NCBI GenBank assembly: GCA_004298385.1 | Contig: SCTX01000036.1 | Location: 1-41,468, forward strand | Direction of reading: 5' to 3' | Source: Betaproteobacteria bacterium | Lineage (GTDB): Bacteria > Pseudomonadota > Gammaproteobacteria > Burkholderiales > SG8-39 | Length of the DNA: 41,468 nucleotides | Shown: in pieces, positions 26,391-34,650 of the stretch | Layout of the letters: the number at the start of each line of letters is the position of its first letter | Numbering within the stretch: the stretch's first letter is position 1 | Program-made: the position numbers and the translations under genes | Notes under the pieces: model-generated | What the model was told of the DNA's origin: nothing | Databases searched by the model: none | Seen by the model: the letters and a program-made list of their open reading frames with translations, nothing else

Positions 26391-27878
26391 TCACGTTTTT
26401 CCGGCCCGCTTCATCAGGAAACTGGTCAGCAGAGCGACCGGCCGCCCTGTCGCGCCTTTGTCCTTGCCCGATTTCCAGGCGGTGCCGGCAATATCCAGAT
26501 GTGCCCAGTCGAATTTCTTGGCGAAGCGGGAAAGAAAGCAGGCGGCGGTGATGCTGCCTGCAGGGCGGCCGCCGATATTGGCCATGTCGGCGAAATTGCT
26601 TTTCAGTTGTTCCTGGTAATCGTCCCACAGCGGCATGTGCCAGACGCGATCATAGGCTTCATCCCCGGCGGCGAGCAGTTCACGCGCGAGCGCTTCCTTG
26701 TTGCTGTAGAGGCCGCTCGCCACATGGCCCAGCGCGATCACGCAGGCGCCGGTGAGGGTGGCGATGTCGACCACGGCCGCGGGCTCGAAACGCTCGCCAA
26801 AGGTCAGCGCATCGCACAGGATCAGCCGCCCCTCGGCGTCGGTATTGAGTACCTCGATCGTCTGTCCGGACAGGCTGGTGACGATGTCGCCCGGTTTGGT
26901 CGCGGCGCCCCCCGGCATGTTTTCGGTGGCGGGGATGATGCCGACCACGTTGAGCTTCAACTTCATCTGTGCGCAGGCCGAGAGCGCGCCGAGCACGCTG
27001 GCGGCGCCGCACATGTCGAATTTCATCTCGTCCATCTCAGCGCCGGGCTTGAGCGAAATGCCACCGGTATCGAAAGTAATGCCCTTGCCCACCAGCACCA
27101 CCGGTTTTGCCTTCTTCGGGCCGCCGGCGTATTTGAGCACGATCAGCTTGGGCGGCTGGCGCGAGCCCTGCGCCACAGAGAGCAGGGATCCCATGCCGAG
27201 CTTCTCCATGTCCTTGCGCTCCAGCACGTCCACGCCGAGTTTCCATTCCCTGGCGATTTTCCGTGCCTGCTCGGCAAGGTAGCCGGGGGTGCAGACATTC
27301 GCCGGCAGATTGCCCAGGTCCTTGGCGAGGCTCACACCGGCGCCCATGGCCTGTCCCTGGGACAGGCCCCGGGCTGCGGCGCCGGCATCGCGCGCGGTAG
27401 TCAAGAGTTCGACGTTCGCGAGCGGGCGCGGCTCGCTTTTGTTGCTCTTCATATAATCGAAGCGGTAGGCGCACTCGGCAGCCACCAGCGCCACCTGGCG
27501 CGCTTTCCAGGCAGCGTCGCGGCGGCCGACCCGGATCTCCGTGAAGCACAGCGTGGCCGTTGCGGCGCCGGTATCCTGCGCGGCTTTGACCGCGGCACGC
27601 ACTGCGTCGCGGTACTCGCGCTCGCGCAGATCCGCCTCCGTGCCCAGCCCCACCAGCAGCACGCGCTCGGCTGCGACGCCCGGTATCCGGTACAGGAGCA
27701 GCGTTGCGCCGAGCCTGCCTTCCATGTCGCCGCGGCGCAGAACCTCGCTCAGGTTGCCGCGCGATGCCCGGTCCAGCGTTTTGGCGGCGGCACTCAATTT
27801 GCGTCCAGCATATACGCCCACAGCAATGCAGGGCGTGGCGCGTTTTTCCGGGCTGCCCCGTTTTGTGCTAAATTTCAC
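26391..27878 (-). CDS. pepA: Leucyl aminopeptidase (M17)
   Basis: The 495-residue protein has a variable N-terminal domain and the M17 catalytic domain with the signature NTDAEGRL, the metal ligands in [10 protein letters not shown] and KFDMCGAA, and the NMPGG segment. It is a cytoplasmic dizinc/manganese aminopeptidase; in Escherichia coli PepA also binds DNA in site-specific recombination. The start is GTG with AAGGAG six bases upstream. It is divergent from lptF, a conserved arrangement. Confidence 0.97.
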   Translation of the reverse strand: MKFSTKRGSPEKRATPCIAVGVYAGRKLSAAAKTLDRASRGNLSEVLRRGDMEGRLGATLLLYRIPGVAAERVLLVGLGTEADLREREYRDAVRAAVKAAQDTGAATATLCFTEIRVGRRDAAWKARQVALVAAECAYRFDYMKSNKSEPRPLANVELLTTARDAGAAARGLSQGQAMGAGVSLAKDLGNLPANVCTPGYLAEQARKIAREWKLGVDVLERKDMEKLGMGSLLSVAQGSRQPPKLIVLKYAGGPKKAKPVVLVGKGITFDTGGISLKPGAEMDEMKFDMCGAASVLGALSACAQMKLKLNVVGIIPATENMPGGAATKPGDIVTSLSGQTIEVLNTDAEGRLILCDALTFGERFEPAAVVDIATLTGACVIALGHVASGLYSNKEALARELLAAGDEAYDRVWHMPLWDDYQEQLKSNFADMANIGGRPAGSITAACFLSRFAKKFDWAHLDIAGTAWKSGKDKGATGRPVALLTSFLMKRAGKT

Positions 27879-28003
27879 CGGCTGCTCCTTATCCTTTTAT
27901 CGATCAACCACGCCCGATTATCCCTGCTTTGTTCCTGTCGAGTCAAAGCCGTAGCGCACAGGCGCGGGATCGATGCGAAGCGGAGCCGGAGGCGCATTCC
28001 TAA

Positions 28004-29086
28004 GTGGCGATTTTTCGGCGGTCCCTGCTGCGCGAATTCGGCAATCTTGCGGTTGCGGTGTTCGCCACGCTGTTTGCCATTACCCTCACCACGCAACTGA
28101 TCCGTTATCTCGGCCAGGCGGCGAGCGGCAAGCTCCTGTCCGAGGCGGTGCTCGCGCTGCTTGGCTTTTCCGCGCTCAATTACCTGCCGGTGCTGCTGTC
28201 GCTGACTTTGTTCATATCGGTGCTGATGACCATCAGCCGCAGCTACCGCGATTCGGAGATGGTGATCTGGTTCAGCGCGGGGCTGCCGCTCACCGCCTGG
28301 GTGCGGCCGGTGCTGATTTTCGCCGCGCCGCTGGTGTTCGTGATCGCGCTGTTGTCGTTGTTCCTCGCGCCCTGGGCGAATAAGCAGAGCGAGGAATACC
28401 GGCGCCAACTGGACAGTCGCGACGAGTTGTCGCGCATCGCGCCGGGGGTGTTCCGCGAATCCGCCAATGCGGAACGCGTGTTTTTCGTCGAGGGCGTCGC
28501 CGGCGATTCGGGCAAAGTGCAGAATGTGTTCGTCGCTTCCATGCAGCACGGCCGCCTGGGGGTGATGGTGAGCCGGCGCGGTTTCACGGAAGCGGCGGCC
28601 AATGGCGATCGTTTCATCGTGCTCGCCGACGGCAGGCGCTACGAAGGGAATCCGGGCGAGGCCGAATACCGGGTGATGGAATTCAAGCGCTACGCGGTGC
28701 GCATCGAGACGCGCGAAGCCCAGTCCGGGCAGATTCCGGCGCGCGCGCTGTCCACGCAAACGCTGCTGGAGGAGCCCCATCAGGGCAATCTGGCCGAACT
28801 GCTGTGGCGCATCGGCCTGCCCCTGGGAGCGCTCAACCTGGCACTGCTCGCCATCCCGCTCGCTTTCGTCAATCCGCGCGCCAGCCGCTCCACCAACCTG
28901 GTGTTCGCGCTGCTCACCTATATGGTGTACAGCAACCTGATCAGCGTGAGCCAGGCGTGGGTGTCGCAGGGCAGGATTTCTTTCCATATAGGCTGGTGGG
29001 TGGTGCATGTCGCCATGCTGCTGCTGTTGCTGGCGCTGTTCTACCGCCGCATGAGTATCCGCTCGGCGTTCAGGAGAGCGCATTGA
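28004..29086 (+). CDS. lptF: LPS export ABC transporter permease LptF
   Basis: The 360-residue protein has three N-terminal transmembrane helices, a periplasmic jellyroll domain (about residues 125-260) and three C-terminal helices, as in YjgP/YjgQ permeases. LptF pairs with LptG and the LptB ATPase to extract lipopolysaccharide from the inner membrane. The start is GTG after a GGAGG-like stretch some 11 bp upstream. The stop overlaps the lptG start. It is divergent from pepA with a 125-bp spacer. Confidence 0.93.
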   Translation: MAIFRRSLLREFGNLAVAVFATLFAITLTTQLIRYLGQAASGKLLSEAVLALLGFSALNYLPVLLSLTLFISVLMTISRSYRDSEMVIWFSAGLPLTAWVRPVLIFAAPLVFVIALLSLFLAPWANKQSEEYRRQLDSRDELSRIAPGVFRESANAERVFFVEGVAGDSGKVQNVFVASMQHGRLGVMVSRRGFTEAAANGDRFIVLADGRRYEGNPGEAEYRVMEFKRYAVRIETREAQSGQIPARALSTQTLLEEPHQGNLAELLWRIGLPLGALNLALLAIPLAFVNPRASRSTNLVFALLTYMVYSNLISVSQAWVSQGRISFHIGWWVVHVAMLLLLLALFYRRMSIRSAFRRAH

Positions 29087-30156
29087 TCATCCTGCGCAAG
29101 TATCTCGCGCGCGAGATCTACGCGGCGACACTGCTGGTTCTGCTTGCTTTCCTGATGCTGTTTGCTTTCTTCGACCTGATCAACGAGCTCAACTATCTGG
29201 GCAAGGGCAATTACCGCTTGCAGCATGTATTGCTGTACGTGCTGTTGTCTTTGCCCGGACACGTCTACGAGCTTGCTCCGATCGCGGTGCTGATCGGAAC
29301 GCTCTACGCGCTGTCGCAGCTTGCCGCCAATTCCGAATATACGGTGATGCGGATCGCCGGCCTGTCGCCGTGCGCAGCCGGCGCCGCGCTCGTGCGTATC
29401 GGCGCCATATTCGTGGTGCTGACTTTTGTTTTCGGCGAACTGGTGACGCCGTTCGCCGAGCGCGCCGCGCAGCAGTTGCGCCTCTCCGCCATGAGCGCGG
29501 TGGTGGCGCAGGAATTCCGTTCCGGGCTTTGGGTAAAGGACGAAACTCGCTTCGTCAATGTGCGCGAAGTCATGCCGGACAGCTCGCTCAAGGGCGTGAA
29601 AATATACGAGTTCGATGGCGATTACCGCCTGCGCTCGATCAGCTATGCCGAGCGCGGCGAGTTCAAGGGGGCCAATGTCTGGCGCTTGAGCGGCGTGGCC
29701 GAGACCCGCTTCAACAACGGCGGCACCAGCGTGTCCAGGCTGGCCCAGACCGAATGGCACTCGGTGCTGACGCCCGACCTGCTGTCGGTGCTCCTGGTGC
29801 AGCCGGAGAAGATGTCGGCGATCAACCTGTACCAGTTTACCCGCCACCTGTCGGAGAACCGCCAGCAGACCGAGCGCTACGAAATCGCGATGTGGAAGAA
29901 ACTGCTCTATCCCTTCGCCGCGCTGGTGATGATGGCGCTGGCGCTGCCCTTCGCCTACGTGCATGTGCGTGCGGGCGGGGTGGGGGTGAAGATTTTTTCC
30001 GGCATCATGCTGGGAGTGCTGTTCCACCTGCTCAATGGATTGTCCTCCTCCGTCGGCATCATCCAGAACTGGGCGCCGTTCTACTCCGCCGCGTTGCCGA
30101 GCGTGCTGTTCCTGTTCGCCGCGATGGTGATGATGTGGTGGGTGGAGCGGCGTTAA
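29083..30156 (+). CDS. lptG: LPS export ABC transporter permease LptG
   Basis: The 357-residue protein begins IILRKYLAREIY, the usual LptG N-terminus, with the same 3+3 helix architecture and periplasmic beta domain as LptF. No ATG is available: the start is TTG 29083 overlapping the lptF TGA by four bases, with AGGAGAG just upstream. A longer frame from 28804 overlaps lptF and is not used. It works with LptF and LptB in lipopolysaccharide transport. Confidence 0.93.
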   Translation: MIILRKYLAREIYAATLLVLLAFLMLFAFFDLINELNYLGKGNYRLQHVLLYVLLSLPGHVYELAPIAVLIGTLYALSQLAANSEYTVMRIAGLSPCAAGAALVRIGAIFVVLTFVFGELVTPFAERAAQQLRLSAMSAVVAQEFRSGLWVKDETRFVNVREVMPDSSLKGVKIYEFDGDYRLRSISYAERGEFKGANVWRLSGVAETRFNNGGTSVSRLAQTEWHSVLTPDLLSVLLVQPEKMSAINLYQFTRHLSENRQQTERYEIAMWKKLLYPFAALVMMALALPFAYVHVRAGGVGVKIFSGIMLGVLFHLLNGLSSSVGIIQNWAPFYSAALPSVLFLFAAMVMMWWVERR

Positions 30157-30239
30157 CTACATCCACCGGCACCCAGACACTTCATCTACGCACCGATGGC
30201 TGAATTCGCTAATCCGAGCGGGTAATCCTCGAGGGTGAG

Positions 30240-30785
30240 CTATGCTGCGACAAGGTCCAAATTCACGTCGTAGCCTAGTTTCAGCGCCTTGATGTTGACT
30301 TCCGCGCGCCCGGGTGCCCGCGCGAGAACGGCTTTGGTGATCTCCTCGAGGGTCAATAAGCCGGTCAAGCGCGAAAACACCCCGAGCGCCACGATATTCG
30401 CGCATTTGCGGAAGCCAACCTGGTCGGCGAGCTTGGTCATGGGCGCCCAGTGAATCGCAACACCTTTCCGGAACGACGAAACGTCCGTCACCATGATGTC
30501 GTCGACAATCACGCAAGTCCCAGGGCGCATGGCTGCGGCATGCTGCTTGACGGCATCCTGCGCCATCGCGACCAATACATCCGGATGCAGTACCCACGGA
30601 ACAATGATCTTTTGGTCGCTGAATGCGACGTCGCCTTGGGCAGACCCTCCGGAAATGCTGGCGGCGTATTCCTGCGTCTGCACAACTTGATAATCTTTCA
30701 CGATACCCAGGGCTTCGGCGAGAACAACGCTGCACGACACCGTGCCCTGGCTTCCGACCCCGGCAAAGCGGATTTCCGTTCTCAT
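30240..30785 (-). CDS. korC: 2-oxoacid:ferredoxin oxidoreductase, gamma subunit
   Basis: The 181-residue protein has the gamma-subunit start EIRFAGVGSQGTVSCSVVLAE with the glycine-rich GVGSQG loop, and the QEYAASISGGSAQGDV motif. In these enzymes gamma contributes to CoA binding. It is last in korDABC, with its ATG overlapping the korB stop (4 bp). Confidence 0.9.
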   Translation of the reverse strand: MRTEIRFAGVGSQGTVSCSVVLAEALGIVKDYQVVQTQEYAASISGGSAQGDVAFSDQKIIVPWVLHPDVLVAMAQDAVKQHAAAMRPGTCVIVDDIMVTDVSSFRKGVAIHWAPMTKLADQVGFRKCANIVALGVFSRLTGLLTLEEITKAVLARAPGRAEVNIKALKLGYDVNLDLVAA

Positions 30786-31711
30786 GATTGAACCTTCCCA
30801 GGCATCTTGGCCATGGCCTTGGCACGCAGTTTTGCGTACTCCTCGGTGAATTCCGGCTTGCGTTCCTTATGCAGCACACCGAGAACGAACTTGACGTTTT
30901 TCTCGTCCTCGCTGTAGACAGGGATATCGAAGTGTTCGTCTTCGGGAATTCTCGAAGGATTGAGAACCGAGTTGTCCGTGTAGAAGCGCATCATGTCCAT
31001 GGCTTCAGGCATGCCGTTGCGCCGACCCCACAACACGTGGCAGTGCTGCAACACCTCGACGAACGCGAAACCCTTCCATTCGATCGCGTCGGCAATCATT
31101 TTCGTCAGATGCGCGGGGTGTGCGACCGTGCTGCGCGCGACGAAGCCGGCGCCTGCGCCGATGGCCAGCTTGCAGGCGTCGAAGGCGGGCTCGGGCATGC
31201 CCAGACTTGAGGTGTCGGTCTTGCTGCCCAAGGGCGTAGTCGGGGCGAATTGCCCGCCGGTGTCGCCGAAGTTGTAGTTGTTGAAGCAGATTACCGTGAT
31301 GTCGATGTTGCGTCTTGCGGCATGGATGAAGTGATTGCCTCCGATCGCCAGCAGGTCGCCGTCGCCTTGCAGGGTCAATACCGTCAGTTCCGGGCGGGCC
31401 AGCTTCAACCCCGTTGCATAGGCGCAGCCTCGCCCGTGGGATCCGTGAATATGGCTCGACTGAAAATAATGGCCCATCACCGAATAGCAGCCGCTGCCGC
31501 CGGCGGTGGCAACCTTGGTGATGTCGACACCGACGCGATGGAAGGCACGCATGATGGCGCTTTGCGCCATGCCGAGGCCGCAGCCCGGGCAGTAGCGGAA
31601 GGCCTTGTCCGGGACGGTTGCGTACAGTTCGACCAGTTCATCGAGGGGCCGTTGCAGGTCGGGCTTTTTCTTCGGGGCGCGGGTCGCAGGCATCTCGTTG
31701 TGCAAGTTCAT
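30782..31711 (-). CDS. korB: 2-oxoacid:ferredoxin oxidoreductase, beta (TPP-binding) subunit
   Basis: The 309-residue protein holds the thiamine diphosphate motif GDGDLLAIGGNHFIHAARR ending in CFNNYN. Likely [4Fe-4S] ligands are the two cysteines in YCPGCGLG, one in GSGCYS and one in LQHCHV, as in 2-oxoglutarate and pyruvate ferredoxin oxidoreductase beta subunits. The subunit carries out decarboxylation of the 2-oxoacid and transfers electrons towards ferredoxin. It overlaps korA by 4 bp and korC by 4 bp. Confidence 0.93.
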   Translation of the reverse strand: MNLHNEMPATRAPKKKPDLQRPLDELVELYATVPDKAFRYCPGCGLGMAQSAIMRAFHRVGVDITKVATAGGSGCYSVMGHYFQSSHIHGSHGRGCAYATGLKLARPELTVLTLQGDGDLLAIGGNHFIHAARRNIDITVICFNNYNFGDTGGQFAPTTPLGSKTDTSSLGMPEPAFDACKLAIGAGAGFVARSTVAHPAHLTKMIADAIEWKGFAFVEVLQHCHVLWGRRNGMPEAMDMMRFYTDNSVLNPSRIPEDEHFDIPVYSEDEKNVKFVLGVLHKERKPEFTEEYAKLRAKAMAKMPGKVQS

Positions 31712-32865
31712 GACAGAACCTCCGTTGTCTTGTCCAGGATTTCGACTGGCTTGATGGTGATGCTATCGACGCGATTCACGCCCACGATCTTGATGCCCGT
31801 GTTGGCCAGTGCGTTGCCTACGAGCAGGCGCGCTTGACCCAGATTCATCTCCGGCACCACAACCGCTCGGGCCTTCGCGCAACAGGCGCGCACGACTTCA
31901 TCCGGGAAGGGCCATATGCTTATCAATCGCAACACGCCTGCCTTGATCCCTCGGGCCCGCGCCTCGTGCATGGCGCCTATGGCCGACAAGGCCTGGGTGC
32001 CAAAGGCGATGTACACGATTTCTGCATCGTCGGTCATGAGCTGCTCGAACAGGGTGATTTCGTTTTTTCGATCGAGTAGCTTCTGGTGCAGTCGACGGAT
32101 GGTGAAGTCCTGATCATCCACGGCAAGTCCCAGAATACTGATGTCCCCCCCGCCCCGGCGGGAGATGCCGACGGAGGACACGATGCTCTTGTAGCCTGAA
32201 CCAAAATCAGCGATGGGAGGCACCTCCGAGAGCTCGTTTGCGGCGTAGTTGCCGAGGAATTCCCGCGGCGGCACACTCGGCCTGGGTCGGTTGACGACTT
32301 CGATTTCATCGTAGTCGTCGGGCAAATCTACGACTGCCCTTTGCAGGCCAAGTATTCCCTCGCCGAGCACGATGACCACCGTGCGCAGCATCTCCGATAG
32401 ATTGACCGCCTTTAGCGTAAGCCAGAACGCTTCTTCAACCGTCGAAGGCGCTAGAACGACGGCGGGAACCTCTCCGTTCGCTCCATAGCGCGACTGCATG
32501 ACTTCCATCTGACCCGAGCGGGTAGCATTACCGATCCCCGGACCGGCGCGCTGGACATTGACCACCACCAGCGGGATCTCGGCGGCGATCGCCTGGCCCA
32601 GCTCGTTCTGCATCAAGGCCATGCCCGGTCCTGCGCTGGCCGTAGCCGATTTTACTCCGGTGGCCGAGGCCCCCATGATTGCGGCCATGCTGCCCAGCTC
32701 GTCCTCCATCTGTACGTATGTGCCGCCTACCTCCGGCATGCGGCGCGACATGGCTTCGGCAATTTCGGTTGCCGGCGTGATGGGGTAGCCGGCATAGAAG
32801 CGAACCCCGCCCGCGATCAGGCCTTCGCAGAAGGCGTCGTTTCCCAGCAACAGTCTCTTTGTCAT
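31708..32865 (-). CDS. korA: 2-oxoacid:ferredoxin oxidoreductase, alpha subunit
   Basis: The 385-residue protein starts with the alpha-subunit domain: GNDAFCEGLIAGGVRFYAGYPITPATEIAEAM, QMEDELGSMAAIMGAS and the TASAGPGMALMQNE segment, then the C-terminal domain of transketolase type (GVLRLISIWPFP). Separate alpha, beta, gamma and ferredoxin subunits fit KorDABC, which reversibly converts 2-oxoglutarate and CoA to succinyl-CoA; other 2-oxoacids cannot be excluded. It overlaps the ferredoxin gene korD by 4 bp. Confidence 0.92.
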   Translation of the reverse strand: MTKRLLLGNDAFCEGLIAGGVRFYAGYPITPATEIAEAMSRRMPEVGGTYVQMEDELGSMAAIMGASATGVKSATASAGPGMALMQNELGQAIAAEIPLVVVNVQRAGPGIGNATRSGQMEVMQSRYGANGEVPAVVLAPSTVEEAFWLTLKAVNLSEMLRTVVIVLGEGILGLQRAVVDLPDDYDEIEVVNRPRPSVPPREFLGNYAANELSEVPPIADFGSGYKSIVSSVGISRRGGGDISILGLAVDDQDFTIRRLHQKLLDRKNEITLFEQLMTDDAEIVYIAFGTQALSAIGAMHEARARGIKAGVLRLISIWPFPDEVVRACCAKARAVVVPEMNLGQARLLVGNALANTGIKIVGVNRVDSITIKPVEILDKTTEVLS

Positions 32866-33122
32866 GATACTGCCTCGCTGCGTTCCGGCGCCGCCGCCTC
32901 GCTGCGCTCAGGTACCGTAGGTCTCACCACAATCGCCCAGTCCGGGCACAGCCATTCACACAGCCTGCATCCGGTGCAAGCTTCAAGGTCCGTGACGATG
33001 GCCTTGTTCAAGGGCGGTTTCCAGCCGAGCACTTTGGGTTCGCAGATCTCCCAGCAGACGGCACAGGAACGGCACCGGCTTTCGCTTATCTCGACGGTGA
33101 AGCTGCGTCCTGCCTTTGACAT
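32862..33122 (-). CDS. korD: 2-oxoacid:ferredoxin oxidoreductase, delta subunit (2x[4Fe-4S] ferredoxin)
   Basis: An 86-residue ferredoxin with two clusters, CRSCAVCWEIC and CTGCRLCEWLCPD. It is the electron-transfer subunit of the KorABC enzyme and the first gene of the operon. The tail repeats the six residues PERSEA (residues near 71-84), from an imperfect direct repeat in the DNA (about 32872-32911). A palindrome, three tandem 11-bp repeats and a promoter lie upstream. Confidence 0.9.
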   Translation of the reverse strand: MSKAGRSFTVEISESRCRSCAVCWEICEPKVLGWKPPLNKAIVTDLEACTGCRLCEWLCPDWAIVVRPTVPERSEAAAPERSEAVS

Positions 33123-33186
33123 TGCCTTCTCCCCAATCTAAAGAGGTGTTGCTGCCAGATCATGCGAGACGCTTCTCGCACAGTTG

Positions 33187-33219
33187 TCACGCTGCCGTCA
33201 CGCTGCCGTCACGCTGCCG
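33187..33219. repeat. Three tandem 11-bp repeats in the korDABC leader
   Basis: TCACGCTGCCG occurs three times without spacer or mismatch, followed by two copies of GTCTTCT (33221-33234). On the minus strand this falls in the untranslated leader between the predicted promoter and korD. Slippage could change the copy number. Confidence 0.85.
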
Positions 33220-33236
33220 TGTCTTCTGTCTTCTGA

Positions 33237-33249
33237 TGTGTATTACACA
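33237..33249. promoter_or_regulatory. Palindrome in the korDABC leader (operator candidate)
   Basis: TGTGTA-T-TACACA is a perfect 6-1-6 palindrome about 20-30 bp downstream of the predicted korDABC transcription start. It could be a repressor operator, for instance for the TetR-family protein encoded at 36750-37526; this is inference. Confidence 0.35.
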
Positions 33250-33275
33250 GACAGGAAATAATAAGCTTGCATTAG

Positions 33276-33303
33276 ATTATCACTGCTAAAACCGTGGTGT
33301 CAA
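33276..33303 (-). promoter_or_regulatory. Sigma70-like promoter for korDABC
   Basis: On the minus strand TTGACA (33303-33298, consensus) and GATAAT (33281-33276, five of six) are separated by 16 bp. It drives transcription towards korD with a leader of roughly 145 bases. Confidence 0.6.
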
Positions 33304-33307
33304 GCTA

Positions 33308-33327
33308 GTGTGTGATAATCATTATCA
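33308..33327. promoter_or_regulatory. Fur-box-like site between korDABC and the Bug operon
   Basis: Within 33308-33326, 15 of 19 bases match the classical Fur consensus (GATAATGATAATCATTATC), including the last 13 in a row; the core TGATAATCATTATCA (33313-33327) is a perfect 7-1-7 palindrome. It lies about 5 bp upstream of the korDABC -35 and 40 bp upstream of the -35 of the divergent gene, in an AT-rich island of an otherwise GC-rich window. Confidence 0.62.
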
Positions 33328-33366
33328 TCTTGTTTATATTAGATAACATCATACATTTAGTTACTA

Positions 33367-33395
33367 TTGACAACTCTCATGTCGAAACTTATTCT
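33367..33395 (+). promoter_or_regulatory. Sigma70-like promoter for the Bug/acyl-CoA operon
   Basis: TTGACA (33367-33372, consensus) and TATTCT (33390-33395, four of six) are 17 bp apart. The predicted leader is about 180 bases and ends in AGGAGG four bases before the ATG at 33584. I see no gene in the leader. Confidence 0.55.
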
Positions 33396-33583
33396 AATAG
33401 CGGCATCTTAATGTGCAGAGGAAGGGATGGCGCTTCGGGGGAGGGATGACGATGTGCTTCGGCCGATGTCCATGGCGTTGTGACTGCTAGCTGAGCGGGC
33501 TATCGGATGGCCTTCCCGGGCGCAGGGTTTCGAGGACAAAAGAATCCGATCGGTTGTCTTAACGAATACACAAAGGAGGCGAA

Positions 33584-34546
33584 ATGAAAAGGCTATGGTT
33601 TGTATTTCTTGGGTTGATGGTCATCGCGCCGTTTGCACTGGGTCAGGCGAAGGACTTTCCGAATCGCCCCATCAGAATGATTGTCATGACGACACCGGGA
33701 AGTACCGCGGACTCGACGGCGCGGCTCTTCTGTGAGCAACTGGCGGGACTACTCGGCCAGCCATGCATCGTCGATAATCGACCGGGCGCCGATGGCGTGA
33801 TCGGCGTTATGGCGGTTAAGAATGCCCCTGCGGACGGTTATACGATACTACTGGGCAGCAACTCCCCGTTGTCGGCGAATCCGATCGTGAAGAAGGGTCT
33901 TCCCTACGACCCCATCAAAGACCTGAAGCCGGTACATGGAATCTTCCAGGTCATGAACGTCTTCATTGTCCCGGGCGACTCGAAGCTGAATACCTTGGCG
34001 GATCTTGTCGAAACCGCCAAGAAGGACAAGCAACCGCTGAACGTAGGCACCAGTTTCGCAGGCTATCGCCTCGACGTGGAGTGGTTCTCCGGCCTTGCGG
34101 GTGTCAAGTTCAATTACATTCCCTACAAGGGCACGGCCCAAGTACTCACCGATGTAATGGGGCATCAACTCGACTTTGGCTTTGTTGATCGGTCCGTTGC
34201 CGGACCACTGCTGAAGTCCGGCAAAATCAAGGCGCTGGCGGTAGGGGGGAAAAATCGGTTCCCAGATCCCCCTGACGTCCCGACAGTGCGGGAGAGCGGC
34301 TATCCGGATTTCCTGTCGTACGCATGGACTGGCTTTTTCGTCGGTTCCGATACGCCCGACGATGTGCTAGCCAAGCTGGCCGATGCCGTGCAAAAGGTAA
34401 TGGTCACTCACGCGACGAAGGAATTCGTGAAGAGGTTGGGCGCAGAACCGATGCCGCTCGGACCTGTGGACATGCGGAAATTTCATCTGGATGAGCTTGG
34501 GCGATACCGGCGCGTGGCCGATGCGGCAGGCATCAAACCCGAATAA
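33584..34546 (+). CDS. Bug-family (TctC-like) periplasmic solute-binding protein
   Basis: The 320-residue protein has a signal peptide (MKRLWF start, hydrophobic to about residue 20, ALGQA end). Mature features follow the Bug/TctC family: FPNRPIRMIV, VDNRPGADGVIGVMAVKNAPADGYT and the YIPYKGTAQVLTDVMGHQLDFGF segment. Such proteins capture carboxylic acids or other small anions for tripartite tricarboxylate transporters. No TctA or TctB membrane gene is near, so it is an orphan binding protein, common in betaproteobacteria. It leads an operon for acyl-CoA formation and dehydrogenation. Confidence 0.93.
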   Translation: MKRLWFVFLGLMVIAPFALGQAKDFPNRPIRMIVMTTPGSTADSTARLFCEQLAGLLGQPCIVDNRPGADGVIGVMAVKNAPADGYTILLGSNSPLSANPIVKKGLPYDPIKDLKPVHGIFQVMNVFIVPGDSKLNTLADLVETAKKDKQPLNVGTSFAGYRLDVEWFSGLAGVKFNYIPYKGTAQVLTDVMGHQLDFGFVDRSVAGPLLKSGKIKALAVGGKNRFPDPPDVPTVRESGYPDFLSYAWTGFFVGSDTPDDVLAKLADAVQKVMVTHATKEFVKRLGAEPMPLGPVDMRKFHLDELGRYRRVADAAGIKPE

Positions 34547-34650
34547 GCGTCACGCGCGCTTGAGGCCGGCAATATTGCGCCAAGGTTTGCTTGCTCGCGA
34601 CGGGTGATGACGGCCGCAAACCCCACCCTCCCACATCAGCTAGCCGTGTC

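Noticed and set aside
24509-26551. Plus-strand open frame of 680 codons across the dienelactone-hydrolase and holC genes
   Set aside because: Antisense shadow crossing several well-supported genes; no recognisable protein.
26316-28100. Plus-strand open frame of 594 codons opposite pepA
   Set aside because: Antisense shadow of leucyl aminopeptidase; it would also overlap the lptF start.
33401-33583. Possible riboswitch or small RNA in the long leader of the Bug gene
   Set aside because: No recognised riboswitch element or strong terminator/antiterminator hairpin could be seen by eye.
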